NCBI RefSeq assembly: GCF_947623445.1
Contig: NC_135243.1
Span: 17,306,479 to 17,370,478 of the forward strand
DNA from: Clavelina lepadiformis
Taxonomy: Eukaryota; Chordata; Ascidiacea; Aplousobranchia; Clavelinidae
Direction: 5' to 3'
Length of the DNA stretch: 64,000 nucleotides
Part shown: positions 19,627 through 31,318 of the stretch, piece by piece
Layout: every line of letters starts with the position of its first letter
How positions within the stretch are numbered: the first letter of the stretch is position 1
Made by a program: the position numbers and the translations under genes
The notes under the pieces: model-generated
Databases searched by the model: none
Seen by the model: the letters and a program-made list of their open reading frames with translations, nothing else
Told to the model about the DNA's origin: nothing

Positions 19627-20224
19627 CTCCCACCCTGGTGGGATACTCTTGTTTGTATTAAAGTAGTCTGAGGAAAAGAAGAAGAGGAGGAGAAGGAGGG
19701 GAAAAAAAAAAAAAAAAAAAAGAAGACGATGGGCGGATGGATTGATCGATGTCAAACGATCGATTAATGTCTATGGGATAAATGTTGTACACCTGCGTCA
19801 CTGCTAAAATGAGAAATTGACTGTCGGCCCTGTGTGACAGCAGGAATGGTTTGATAAAATGGATAAATCCCCGATTTATCTTGTGAAAGTTTCTTCAAGT
19901 CAACTGTGCTGCTGCTGCTGTTACTACATTTGTTGTGAGTACTAATGAAAGCGATCGTTTTAGGGTATTTCCCAGTTTGATAGCAAAAAGCTGAAAAATG
20001 CAAGAAATGGCCTCCACGGGATAGACACAAAATATCTCCACTGTCACGGTCCAATAACCATCAAGCAGCAAATCATGTGACTGGGCGGCGGCCAGAAGAT
20101 TGTCGTCTGTCTGCTGGCTGGTTGAGTTCGTCAGTTTGGCGTCTTGTGGCGGGCGATATAGGAACGTTTGGAGGTCGAGGAGGATTTTGAGAAGAATAAA
20201 AAGAGTCCGGGAAGATTTAGAGGT

Positions 20225-20412
20225 ATCGCTTCTCGGCTCTCAAGAGCTAAGATCAAGTGTAGTATCTGTTCTTCTCAGTTTAATCCCTGGGACGCAGTTC
20301 ATTGAACTGCTCTTCGATTAAACGGATTTTTGAACGGTGAACGACGCTAGGCGCTTGCGCCTGCTCGTTTGAGGGTTGTGCAGCTATTGCAGTACCTGCT
20401 GCTTCGGCCCAT
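20225..20412 (+). ncRNA. U2: U2 snRNA
   Basis: Intact copy, unit 17, type B spacer. Confidence 0.97.
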
Positions 20413-21010
20413 CTCCCACCCTGGTGGGATACTCTTGTTTGTATTAAAGTAGTCTGAGGAAAAGAAGAAGAGGAGGAGAAGGAGGGGAAAAAAAAAAAAA
20501 AAAAAAAGAAGACGATGGGCGGATGGATTGATCGATGTCAAACGATCGATTAATGTCTATGGGATAAATGTTGTACACCTGCGTCACGGGTAAAATGAGA
20601 AATTGACTGTCGGCCCTGTGTGACAGCAGGAATGGTTTGATAAAATGGATAAATCCCCGATTTATCTTGTGAAAGTTTCTTCAAGTCAACTGTGCTGCTG
20701 CTGCTGTTACTACATTTGTTGTGAGTACTAATGAAAGCGATCGTTTTAGGGTATTTCCCAGTTTGATAGCAAAAAGCTGAAAAATGCAAGAAATGGCCTC
20801 CACGGGATAGACACAAAATATCTCCACTGTCACGGTCCAATAACCATCAAGCAGCAAATCATGTGACTGGGCGGCGGCCAGAAGATTGTCGTCTGTCTGC
20901 TGGCTGGTTGAGTTCGTCAGTTTGGCGTCTTGTGGCGGGCGATATAGGAACGTTTGGAGGTCGAGGAGGATTTTGAGAAGAATAAAAAGAGTCCGGGAAG
21001 ATTTAGAGGT

Positions 21011-21198
21011 ATCGCTTCTCGGCTCTCAAGAGCTAAGATCAAGTGTAGTATCTGTTCTTCTCAGTTTAATCCCTGGGACGCAGTTCATTGAACTGCTCTT
21101 CGATTAAACGGATTTTTGAACGGTGAACGACGCTAGGCGCTTGCGCCTGCTCGTTTGAGGGTTGTGCAGCTATTGCAGTACCTGCTGCTTCGGCCCAT
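21011..21198 (+). ncRNA. U2: U2 snRNA
   Basis: Intact copy, unit 18, type A spacer. Confidence 0.97.
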
Positions 21199-21796
21199 CT
21201 CCCACCCTGGTGGGATACTCTTGTTTGTATTAAAGTAGTCTGAGGAAAAGAAGAAGAGGAGGAGAAGGAGGGGAAAAAAAAAAAAAAAAAAAAGAAGACG
21301 ATGGGCGGATGGATTGATCGATGTCAAACGATCGATTAATGTCTATGGGATAAATGTTGTACACCTGCGTCACGGGTAAAATGAGAAATTGACTGTCGGC
21401 CCTGTGTGACAGCAGGAATGGTTTGATAAAATGGATAAATCCCCGATTTATCTTGTGAAAGTTTCTTCAAGTCAACTGTGCTGCTGCTGCTGTTACTACA
21501 TTTGTTGTGAGTACTAATGAAAGCGATCGTTTTAGGGTATTTCCCAGTTTGATAGCAAAAAGCTGAAAAATGCAAGAAATGGCCTCCACGGGATAGACAC
21601 AAAATATCTCCACTGTCACGGTCCAATAACCATCAAGCAGCAAATCATGTGACTGGGCGGCGGCCAGAAGATTGTCGTCTGTCTGCTGGCTGGTTGAGTT
21701 CGTCAGTTTGGCGTCTTGTGGCGGGCGATATAGGAACGTTTGGAGGTCGAGGAGGATTTTGAGAAGAATAAAAAGAGTCCGGGAAGATTTAGAGGT

Positions 21797-21984
21797 ATCG
21801 CTTCTCGGCTCTCAAGAGCTAAGATCAAGTGTAGTATCTGTTCTTCTCAGTTTAATCCCTGGGACGCAGTTCATTGAACTGCTCTTCGATTAAACGGATT
21901 TTTGAACGGTGAACGACGCTAGGCGCTTGCGCCTGCTCGTTTGAGGGTTGTGCAGCTATTGCAGTACCTGCTGCTTCGGCCCAT
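21797..21984 (+). ncRNA. U2: U2 snRNA
   Basis: Intact copy, unit 19, type A spacer. Confidence 0.97.
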
Positions 21985-22582
21985 CTCCCACCCTGGTGGG
22001 ATACTCTTGTTTGTATTAAAGTAGTCTGAGGAAAAGAAGAAGAGGAGGAGAAGGAGGGGAAAAAAAAAAAAAAAAAAAAGAAGACGATGGGCGGATGGAT
22101 TGATCGATGTCAAACGATCGATTAATGTCTATGGGATAAATGTTGTACACCTGCGTCACGGGTAAAATGAGAAATTGACTGTCGGCCCTGTGTGACAGCA
22201 GGAATGGTTTGATAAAATGGATAAATCCCCGATTTATCTTGTGAAAGTTTCTTCAAGTCAACTGTGCTGCTGCTGCTGTTACTACATTTGTTGTGAGTAC
22301 TAATGAAAGCGATCGTTTTAGGGTATTTCCCAGTTTGATAGCAAAAAGCTGAAAAATGCAAGAAATGGCCTCCACGGGATAGACACAAAATATCTCCACT
22401 GTCACGGTCCAATAACCATCAAGCAGCAAATCATGTGACTGGGCGGCGGCCAGAAGATTGTCGTCTGTCTGCTGGCTGGTTGAGTTCGTCAGTTTGGCGT
22501 CTTGTGGCGGGCGATATAGGAACGTTTGGAGGTCGAGGAGGATTTTGAGAAGAATAAAAAGAGTCCGGGAAGATTTAGAGGT

Positions 22583-22770
22583 ATCGCTTCTCGGCTCTCA
22601 AGAGCTAAGATCAAGTGTAGTATCTGTTCTTCTCAGTTTAATCCCTGGGACGCAGTTCATTGAACTGCTCTTCGATTAAACGGATTTTTGAACGGTGAAC
22701 GACGCTAGGCGCTTGCGCCTGCTCGTTTGAGGGTTGTGCAGCTATTGCAGTACCTGCTGCTTCGGCCCAT
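22583..22770 (+). ncRNA. U2: U2 snRNA
   Basis: Intact copy, unit 20, type A spacer. Confidence 0.97.
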
Positions 22771-23368
22771 CTCCCACCCTGGTGGGATACTCTTGTTTGT
22801 ATTAAAGTAGTCTGAGGAAAAGAAGAAGAGGAGGAGAAGGAGGGGAAAAAAAAAAAAAAAAAAAAGAAGACGATGGGCGGATGGATTGATCGATGTCAAA
22901 CGATCGATTAATGTCTATGGGATAAATGTTGTACACCTGCGTCACGGGTAAAATGAGAAATTGACTGTCGGCCCTGTGTGACAGCAGGAATGGTTTGATA
23001 AAATGGATAAATCCCCGATTTATCTTGTGAAAGTTTCTTCAAGTCAACTGTGCTGCTGCTGCTGTTACTACATTTGTTGTGAGTACTAATGAAAGCGATC
23101 GTTTTAGGGTATTTCCCAGTTTGATAGCAAAAAGCTGAAAAATGCAAGAAATGGCCTCCACGGGATAGACACAAAATATCTCCACTGTCACGGTCCAATA
23201 ACCATCAAGCAGCAAATCATGTGACTGGGCGGCGGCCAGAAGATTGTCGTCTGTCTGCTGGCTGGTTGAGTTCGTCAGTTTGGCGTCTTGTGGCGGGCGA
23301 TATAGGAACGTTTGGAGGTCGAGGAGGATTTTGAGAAGAATAAAAAGAGTCCGGGAAGATTTAGAGGT

Positions 23369-23556
23369 ATCGCTTCTCGGCTCTCAAGAGCTAAGATCAA
23401 GTGTAGTATCTGTTCTTCTCAGTTTAATCCCTGGGACGCAGTTCATTGAACTGCTCTTCGATTAAACGGATTTTTGAACGGTGAACGACGCTAGGCGCTT
23501 GCGCCTGCTCGTTTGAGGGTTGTGCAGCTATTGCAGTACCTGCTGCTTCGGCCCAT
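23369..23556 (+). ncRNA. U2: U2 snRNA
   Basis: Intact copy, unit 21, type A spacer. Confidence 0.97.
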
Positions 23557-24154
23557 CTCCCACCCTGGTGGGATACTCTTGTTTGTATTAAAGTAGTCTG
23601 AGGAAAAGAAGAAGAGGAGGAGAAGGAGGGGAAAAAAAAAAAAAAAAAAAAGAAGACGATGGGCGGATGGATTGATCGATGTCAAACGATCGATTAATGT
23701 CTATGGGATAAATGTTGTACACCTGCGTCACGGGTAAAATGAGAAATTGACTGTCGGCCCTGTGTGACAGCAGGAATGGTTTGATAAAATGGATAAATCC
23801 CCGATTTATCTTGTGAAAGTTTCTTCAAGTCAACTGTGCTGCTGCTGCTGTTACTACATTTGTTGTGAGTACTAATGAAAGCGATCGTTTTAGGGTATTT
23901 CCCAGTTTGATAGCAAAAAGCTGAAAAATGCAAGAAATGGCCTCCACGGGATAGACACAAAATATCTCCACTGTCACGGTCCAATAACCATCAAGCAGCA
24001 AATCATGTGACTGGGCGGCGGCCAGAAGATTGTCGTCTGTCTGCTGGCTGGTTGAGTTCGTCAGTTTGGCGTCTTGTGGCGGGCGATATAGGAACGTTTG
24101 GAGGTCGAGGAGGATTTTGAGAAGAATAAAAAGAGTCCGGGAAGATTTAGAGGT

Positions 24155-24342
24155 ATCGCTTCTCGGCTCTCAAGAGCTAAGATCAAGTGTAGTATCTGTT
24201 CTTCTCAGTTTAATCCCTGGGACGCAGTTCATTGAACTGCTCTTCGATTAAACGGATTTTTGAACGGTGAACGACGCTAGGCGCTTGCGCCTGCTCGTTT
24301 GAGGGTTGTGCAGCTATTGCAGTACCTGCTGCTTCGGCCCAT
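24155..24342 (+). ncRNA. U2: U2 snRNA
   Basis: Intact copy, unit 22, type A spacer. Confidence 0.97.
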
Positions 24343-24940
24343 CTCCCACCCTGGTGGGATACTCTTGTTTGTATTAAAGTAGTCTGAGGAAAAGAAGAAG
24401 AGGAGGAGAAGGAGGGGAAAAAAAAAAAAAAAAAAAAGAAGACGATGGGCGGATGGATTGATCGATGTCAAACGATCGATTAATGTCTATGGGATAAATG
24501 TTGTACACCTGCGTCACTGCTAAAATGAGAAATTGACTGTCGGCCCTGTGTGACAGCAGGAATGGTTTGATAAAATGGATAAATCCCCGATTTATCTTGT
24601 GAAAGTTTCTTCAAGTCAACTGTGCTGCTGCTGCTGTTACTACATTTGTTGTGAGTACTAATGAAAGCGATCGTTTTAGGGTATTTCCCAGTTTGATAGC
24701 AAAAAGCTGAAAAATGCAAGAAATGGCCTCCACGGGATAGACACAAAATATCTCCACTGTCACGGTCCAATAACCATCAAGCAGCAAATCATGTGACTGG
24801 GCGGCGGCCAGAAGATTGTCGTCTGTCTGCTGGCTGGTTGAGTTCGTCAGTTTGGCGTCTTGTGGCGGGCGATATAGGAACGTTTGGAGGTCGAGGAGGA
24901 TTTTGAGAAGAATAAAAAGAGTCCGGGAAGATTTAGAGGT

Positions 24941-25128
24941 ATCGCTTCTCGGCTCTCAAGAGCTAAGATCAAGTGTAGTATCTGTTCTTCTCAGTTTAAT
25001 CCCTGGGACGCAGTTCATTGAACTGCTCTTCGATTAAACGGATTTTTGAACGGTGAACGACGCTAGGCGCTTGCGCCTGCTCGTTTGAGGGTTGTGCAGC
25101 TATTGCAGTACCTGCTGCTTCGGCCCAT
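24941..25128 (+). ncRNA. U2: U2 snRNA
   Basis: Intact copy, unit 23, type B spacer. Confidence 0.97.
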
Positions 25129-25726
25129 CTCCCACCCTGGTGGGATACTCTTGTTTGTATTAAAGTAGTCTGAGGAAAAGAAGAAGAGGAGGAGAAGGAG
25201 GGGAAAAAAAAAAAAAAAAAAAAGAAGACGATGGGCGGATGGATTGATCGATGTCAAACGATCGATTAATGTCTATGGGATAAATGTTGTACACCTGCGT
25301 CACGGGTAAAATGAGAAATTGACTGTCGGCCCTGTGTGACAGCAGGAATGGTTTGATAAAATGGATAAATCCCCGATTTATCTTGTGAAAGTTTCTTCAA
25401 GTCAACTGTGCTGCTGCTGCTGTTACTACATTTGTTGTGAGTACTAATGAAAGCGATCGTTTTAGGGTATTTCCCAGTTTGATAGCAAAAAGCTGAAAAA
25501 TGCAAGAAATGGCCTCCACGGGATAGACACAAAATATCTCCACTGTCACGGTCCAATAACCATCAAGCAGCAAATCATGTGACTGGGCGGCGGCCAGAAG
25601 ATTGTCGTCTGTCTGCTGGCTGGTTGAGTTCGTCAGTTTGGCGTCTTGTGGCGGGCGATATAGGAACGTTTGGAGGTCGAGGAGGATTTTGAGAAGAATA
25701 AAAAGAGTCCGGGAAGATTTAGAGGT

Positions 25727-25914
25727 ATCGCTTCTCGGCTCTCAAGAGCTAAGATCAAGTGTAGTATCTGTTCTTCTCAGTTTAATCCCTGGGACGCAGT
25801 TCATTGAACTGCTCTTCGATTAAACGGATTTTTGAACGGTGAACGACGCTAGGCGCTTGCGCCTGCTCGTTTGAGGGTTGTGCAGCTATTGCAGTACCTG
25901 CTGCTTCGGCCCAT
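25727..25914 (+). ncRNA. U2: U2 snRNA
   Basis: Intact copy, unit 24, type A spacer. Confidence 0.97.
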
Positions 25915-26512
25915 CTCCCACCCTGGTGGGATACTCTTGTTTGTATTAAAGTAGTCTGAGGAAAAGAAGAAGAGGAGGAGAAGGAGGGGAAAAAAAAAAA
26001 AAAAAAAAAGAAGACGATGGGCGGATGGATTGATCGATGTCAAACGATCGATTAATGTCTATGGGATAAATGTTGTACACCTGCGTCACGGGTAAAATGA
26101 GAAATTGACTGTCGGCCCTGTGTGACAGCAGGAATGGTTTGATAAAATGGATAAATCCCCGATTTATCTTGTGAAAGTTTCTTCAAGTCAACTGTGCTGC
26201 TGCTGCTGTTACTACATTTGTTGTGAGTACTAATGAAAGCGATCGTTTTAGGGTATTTCCCAGTTTGATAGCAAAAAGCTGAAAAATGCAAGAAATGGCC
26301 TCCACGGGATAGACACAAAATATCTCCACTGTCACGGTCCAATAACCATCAAGCAGCAAATCATGTGACTGGGCGGCGGCCAGAAGATTGTCGTCTGTCT
26401 GCTGGCTGGTTGAGTTCGTCAGTTTGGCGTCTTGTGGCGGGCGATATAGGAACGTTTGGAGGTCGAGGAGGATTTTGAGAAGAATAAAAAGAGTCCGGGA
26501 AGATTTAGAGGT

Positions 26513-26700
26513 ATCGCTTCTCGGCTCTCAAGAGCTAAGATCAAGTGTAGTATCTGTTCTTCTCAGTTTAATCCCTGGGACGCAGTTCATTGAACTGCTC
26601 TTCGATTAAACGGATTTTTGAACGGTGAACGACGCTAGGCGCTTGCGCCTGCTCGTTTGAGGGTTGTGCAGCTATTGCAGTACCTGCTGCTTCGGCCCAT
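26513..26700 (+). ncRNA. U2: U2 snRNA
   Basis: Intact copy, unit 25, type A spacer. Confidence 0.97.
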
Positions 26701-27298
26701 CTCCCACCCTGGTGGGATACTCTTGTTTGTATTAAAGTAGTCTGAGGAAAAGAAGAAGAGGAGGAGAAGGAGGGGAAAAAAAAAAAAAAAAAAAAGAAGA
26801 CGATGGGCGGATGGATTGATCGATGTCAAACGATCGATTAATGTCTATGGGATAAATGTTGTACACCTGCGTCACTGCTAAAATGAGAAATTGACTGTCG
26901 GCCCTGTGTGACAGCAGGAATGGTTTGATAAAATGGATAAATCCCCGATTTATCTTGTGAAAGTTTCTTCAAGTCAACTGTGCTGCTGCTGCTGTTACTA
27001 CATTTGTTGTGAGTACTAATGAAAGCGATCGTTTTAGGGTATTTCCCAGTTTGATAGCAAAAAGCTGAAAAATGCAAGAAATGGCCTCCACGGGATAGAC
27101 ACAAAATATCTCCACTGTCACGGTCCAATAACCATCAAGCAGCAAATCATGTGACTGGGCGGCGGCCAGAAGATTGTCGTCTGTCTGCTGGCTGGTTGAG
27201 TTCGTCAGTTTGGCGTCTTGTGGCGGGCGATATAGGAACGTTTGGAGGTCGAGGAGGATTTTGAGAAGAATAAAAAGAGTCCGGGAAGATTTAGAGGT

Positions 27299-27486
27299 AT
27301 CGCTTCTCGGCTCTCAAGAGCTAAGATCAAGTGTAGTATCTGTTCTTCTCAGTTTAATCCCTGGGACGCAGTTCATTGAACTGCTCTTCGATTAAACGGA
27401 TTTTTGAACGGTGAACGACGCTAGGCGCTTGCGCCTGCTCGTTTGAGGGTTGTGCAGCTATTGCAGTACCTGCTGCTTCGGCCCAT
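27299..27486 (+). ncRNA. U2: U2 snRNA
   Basis: Intact copy, unit 26, type B spacer. Confidence 0.97.
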
Positions 27487-28084
27487 CTCCCACCCTGGTG
27501 GGATACTCTTGTTTGTATTAAAGTAGTCTGAGGAAAAGAAGAAGAGGAGGAGAAGGAGGGGAAAAAAAAAAAAAAAAAAAAGAAGACGATGGGCGGATGG
27601 ATTGATCGATGTCAAACGATCGATTAATGTCTATGGGATAAATGTTGTACACCTGCGTCACGGGTAAAATGAGAAATTGACTGTCGGCCCTGTGTGACAG
27701 CAGGAATGGTTTGATAAAATGGATAAATCCCCGATTTATCTTGTGAAAGTTTCTTCAAGTCAACTGTGCTGCTGCTGCTGTTACTACATTTGTTGTGAGT
27801 ACTAATGAAAGCGATCGTTTTAGGGTATTTCCCAGTTTGATAGCAAAAAGCTGAAAAATGCAAGAAATGGCCTCCACGGGATAGACACAAAATATCTCCA
27901 CTGTCACGGTCCAATAACCATCAAGCAGCAAATCATGTGACTGGGCGGCGGCCAGAAGATTGTCGTCTGTCTGCTGGCTGGTTGAGTTCGTCAGTTTGGC
28001 GTCTTGTGGCGGGCGATATAGGAACGTTTGGAGGTCGAGGAGGATTTTGAGAAGAATAAAAAGAGTCCGGGAAGATTTAGAGGT

Positions 28085-28272
28085 ATCGCTTCTCGGCTCT
28101 CAAGAGCTAAGATCAAGTGTAGTATCTGTTCTTCTCAGTTTAATCCCTGGGACGCAGTTCATTGAACTGCTCTTCGATTAAACGGATTTTTGAACGGTGA
28201 ACGACGCTAGGCGCTTGCGCCTGCTCGTTTGAGGGTTGTGCAGCTATTGCAGTACCTGCTGCTTCGGCCCAT
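28085..28272 (+). ncRNA. U2: U2 snRNA
   Basis: Intact copy, unit 27, type A spacer. Confidence 0.97.
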
Positions 28273-28870
28273 CTCCCACCCTGGTGGGATACTCTTGTTT
28301 GTATTAAAGTAGTCTGAGGAAAAGAAGAAGAGGAGGAGAAGGAGGGGAAAAAAAAAAAAAAAAAAAAGAAGACGATGGGCGGATGGATTGATCGATGTCA
28401 AACGATCGATTAATGTCTATGGGATAAATGTTGTACACCTGCGTCACTGCTAAAATGAGAAATTGACTGTCGGCCCTGTGTGACAGCAGGAATGGTTTGA
28501 TAAAATGGATAAATCCCCGATTTATCTTGTGAAAGTTTCTTCAAGTCAACTGTGCTGCTGCTGCTGTTACTACATTTGTTGTGAGTACTAATGAAAGCGA
28601 TCGTTTTAGGGTATTTCCCAGTTTGATAGCAAAAAGCTGAAAAATGCAAGAAATGGCCTCCACGGGATAGACACAAAATATCTCCACTGTCACGGTCCAA
28701 TAACCATCAAGCAGCAAATCATGTGACTGGGCGGCGGCCAGAAGATTGTCGTCTGTCTGCTGGCTGGTTGAGTTCGTCAGTTTGGCGTCTTGTGGCGGGC
28801 GATATAGGAACGTTTGGAGGTCGAGGAGGATTTTGAGAAGAATAAAAAGAGTCCGGGAAGATTTAGAGGT

Positions 28871-29058
28871 ATCGCTTCTCGGCTCTCAAGAGCTAAGATC
28901 AAGTGTAGTATCTGTTCTTCTCAGTTTAATCCCTGGGACGCAGTTCATTGAACTGCTCTTCGATTAAACGGATTTTTGAACGGTGAACGACGCTAGGCGC
29001 TTGCGCCTGCTCGTTTGAGGGTTGTGCAGCTATTGCAGTACCTGCTGCTTCGGCCCAT
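28871..29058 (+). ncRNA. U2: U2 snRNA
   Basis: Intact copy, unit 28, type B spacer; last intact gene before LINE 2. Confidence 0.97.
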
Positions 29059-29656
29059 CTCCCACCCTGGTGGGATACTCTTGTTTGTATTAAAGTAGTC
29101 TGAGGAAAAGAAGAAGAGGAGGAGAAGGAGGGGAAAAAAAAAAAAAAAAAAAAGAAGACGATGGGCGGATGGATTGATCGATGTCAAACGATCGATTAAT
29201 GTCTATGGGATAAATGTTGTACACCTGCGTCACGGGTAAAATGAGAAATTGACTGTCGGCCCTGTGTGACAGCAGGAATGGTTTGATAAAATGGATAAAT
29301 CCCCGATTTATCTTGTGAAAGTTTCTTCAAGTCAACTGTGCTGCTGCTGCTGTTACTACATTTGTTGTGAGTACTAATGAAAGCGATCGTTTTAGGGTAT
29401 TTCCCAGTTTGATAGCAAAAAGCTGAAAAATGCAAGAAATGGCCTCCACGGGATAGACACAAAATATCTCCACTGTCACGGTCCAATAACCATCAAGCAG
29501 CAAATCATGTGACTGGGCGGCGGCCAGAAGATTGTCGTCTGTCTGCTGGCTGGTTGAGTTCGTCAGTTTGGCGTCTTGTGGCGGGCGATATAGGAACGTT
29601 TGGAGGTCGAGGAGGATTTTGAGAAGAATAAAAAGAGTCCGGGAAGATTTAGAGGT

Positions 29657-29700
29657 ATCGCTTCTCGGCTCTCAAGAGCTAAGATCAAGTGTAGTATCTG
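29657..29700 (+). pseudogene. U2 snRNA 5' fragment (nt 1-44), split by LINE 2
   Basis: Ends after AUCUG exactly as at LINE 1. Preceded by a type A spacer. Confidence 0.93.
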
Positions 29701-30230
29701 ACGGGTTCGGACGCATTTTTTGAGCTCCGCAGGTCCTTGATCTTGTTTTGGCATTTACTCCGGTTTTAGCCGGTTTAAAGGGTCGGTGAGTGTTTCAAAT
29801 TGTTTATAAAGTAGTTATCTATAACTTTTACACTTACACTTTGCTTACTTTTTAATATAACCGCTGATAATCGTATTTGTCTGAATTTTCATGCTCAGTA
29901 GGCTAAGCCCGAGTGGCAACCCTATTTACGCTCGTAAACAGCGCTTTTCAGCGCTACTTTTTATTATTTTTTATAGTTTTTAGGTCACGGAACTTAATTC
30001 CGTGGTCAAAAGTACTGAATATTGTTGTTTTATTGTGTTTTTGACTATTTTTAGCGCATTTCTAGGCTATTTTCAGCCAACCACGCGTTCTCACCCGAAT
30101 TGGGATTCCCCCATTATATTCTATGGTAACCGGCTTTTATTTTTCTAAACTTGTGTCGGGGTCCTCTTTATTACCGTTTTACTCTGTTCTCCCCACCTTG
30201 ACGTGTTACTAATACGTCCTCGTAATTACA
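29701..30230 (+). other. LINE 2 5' UTR
   Basis: Starts with the shared CGGGTTCGGACG and a GAGCTC...CAGGTCC box, then diverges from LINES 1 and 3. A TATAAAGTAGTTATCTA stretch near 29805 resembles LINE 3. AGCGCT/AGCGCT (about 29940-29957) and CACGGAA/TTCCGTG (about 29986-30004) form perfect hairpins. GGGATTCCCCC (30102-30112) and AACCGGCTTTTA (30127-30139) are counterparts of motifs seen in 3' UTRs. Confidence 0.65.
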
Positions 30231-31280
30231 ATGGTGTTTTTTAAACAAACACGAACCTTACTGTGTCACTTCGACACCAACGAAATTTCAGAAAATTTTG
30301 ACATCTCCTCATTCATGGAATTTTTTATTGATGAAGGACCATTTCATTCAATCTCAAACAACATATTCGGTATGACACAATCCGATCACAAAGAAAAAAT
30401 TTTTGCTATTACATTCAAAGCTGATGACGCCTCTAAACGCGCCATCAAGAAAATGATAAATACTTATTCGCAAAGGCAACCAATTGTGCCTAAAAATGGT
30501 ACACCGATTCACATGTGGGTTGATGAACCAGTTCCCCCACCAGCTACTATCACCCTCTACCCAGTCCCGCTGGACATCCCTGATCAGGAGATTGAACATC
30601 TGGTACGTTCCCAACACTGGGGCGTTCTGCGACGTTTCAAGTTCGGCTCCCATAAAGAATTTCCCCAATTCCATAACGAATACCTGCATCTCCAGATTGA
30701 CAAACTCAATGAGGACATCCTCCCTAAACAAATCATCATCAATTGTCAACCGGTTTCAGTATCCCTACCGGGAGCTCCGATCCGTAAATGCGCCTACTGT
30801 AGGAACTTTGGCCACCTCATACAGAATTGTAATAAAAGAAAAAATAAAAACCCACCTTCTTCCAACAACAAATCTGCCCTCCCTGCAAACTCAACGTGGG
30901 GTCGTCAAAAACCAACTCTAAATGAAACCGCGCTACCATCCACCACTCCGACTGAGCATCTCAGCCCTCCTGAAGACCCTCCAACGATTGAGGAATCTGA
31001 TGCCCCCTCTTCGAGGCAGACCAAGACAGACTCCTCAGCTGACAAAGATCAAGTCCCCACGCCCATTGTTGTCTCAGATTCCCAAGTCCCGTCAACCTCA
31101 GAGGAATCCTGCGGCTCTTCTGACTTCGTGACCGTCTCGTCACTGGACGCATCCGATGCAGAAAAGCGACTGAAAGGACTCGAACAAAAGCTTTGCTTCA
31201 CTACTCCTCCTCCTGCAACCTCAAAAAAAAATAACGCAAAAAACAAGCAAGCCAATAAACCAAAAGGAAAACGCCATTAA
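30231..31280 (+). CDS. LINE 2 ORF1, nucleic-acid-binding protein (CCHC)
   Basis: 349 aa, colinear with LINE 1 ORF1. The knuckle occupies the same residues (C187, C190, H195, C200), and the flanking segments MWVDEP, TLYPVPLDIPD, KFGSHKEFPQFHNEYL and KCAYCRNFGH are conserved. The region after the knuckle is Pro/Ser/Thr-rich and poorly conserved apart from the pattern STSEES...SSDF.TVS.LD.S.AE..LKG. The tail is strongly basic. The start shares MVFFKQTRTL with LINE 1 and has a good initiation context. The protein is inferred to bind and package element RNA. No breaks are seen. Confidence 0.9.
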   Translation: MVFFKQTRTLLCHFDTNEISENFDISSFMEFFIDEGPFHSISNNIFGMTQSDHKEKIFAITFKADDASKRAIKKMINTYSQRQPIVPKNGTPIHMWVDEPVPPPATITLYPVPLDIPDQEIEHLVRSQHWGVLRRFKFGSHKEFPQFHNEYLHLQIDKLNEDILPKQIIINCQPVSVSLPGAPIRKCAYCRNFGHLIQNCNKRKNKNPPSSNNKSALPANSTWGRQKPTLNETALPSTTPTEHLSPPEDPPTIEESDAPSSRQTKTDSSADKDQVPTPIVVSDSQVPSTSEESCGSSDFVTVSSLDASDAEKRLKGLEQKLCFTTPPPATSKKNNAKNKQANKPKGKRH

Positions 31281-31318
31281 ACGCTCTGACCAAAACAAGC
31301 TATACCATACGAAACCCA

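Larger units (their letters stand above)
18685..29700 (+). repeat. U2 snRNA tandem array, block 4 (14 units)
   Basis: Fourteen spacers and thirteen intact U2 genes lie between short insertion 2 and LINE 2. Type B spacers are the 2nd, 8th, 11th and 13th. The two types alternate without a higher-order pattern, as expected for patchy gene conversion. Confidence 0.97.
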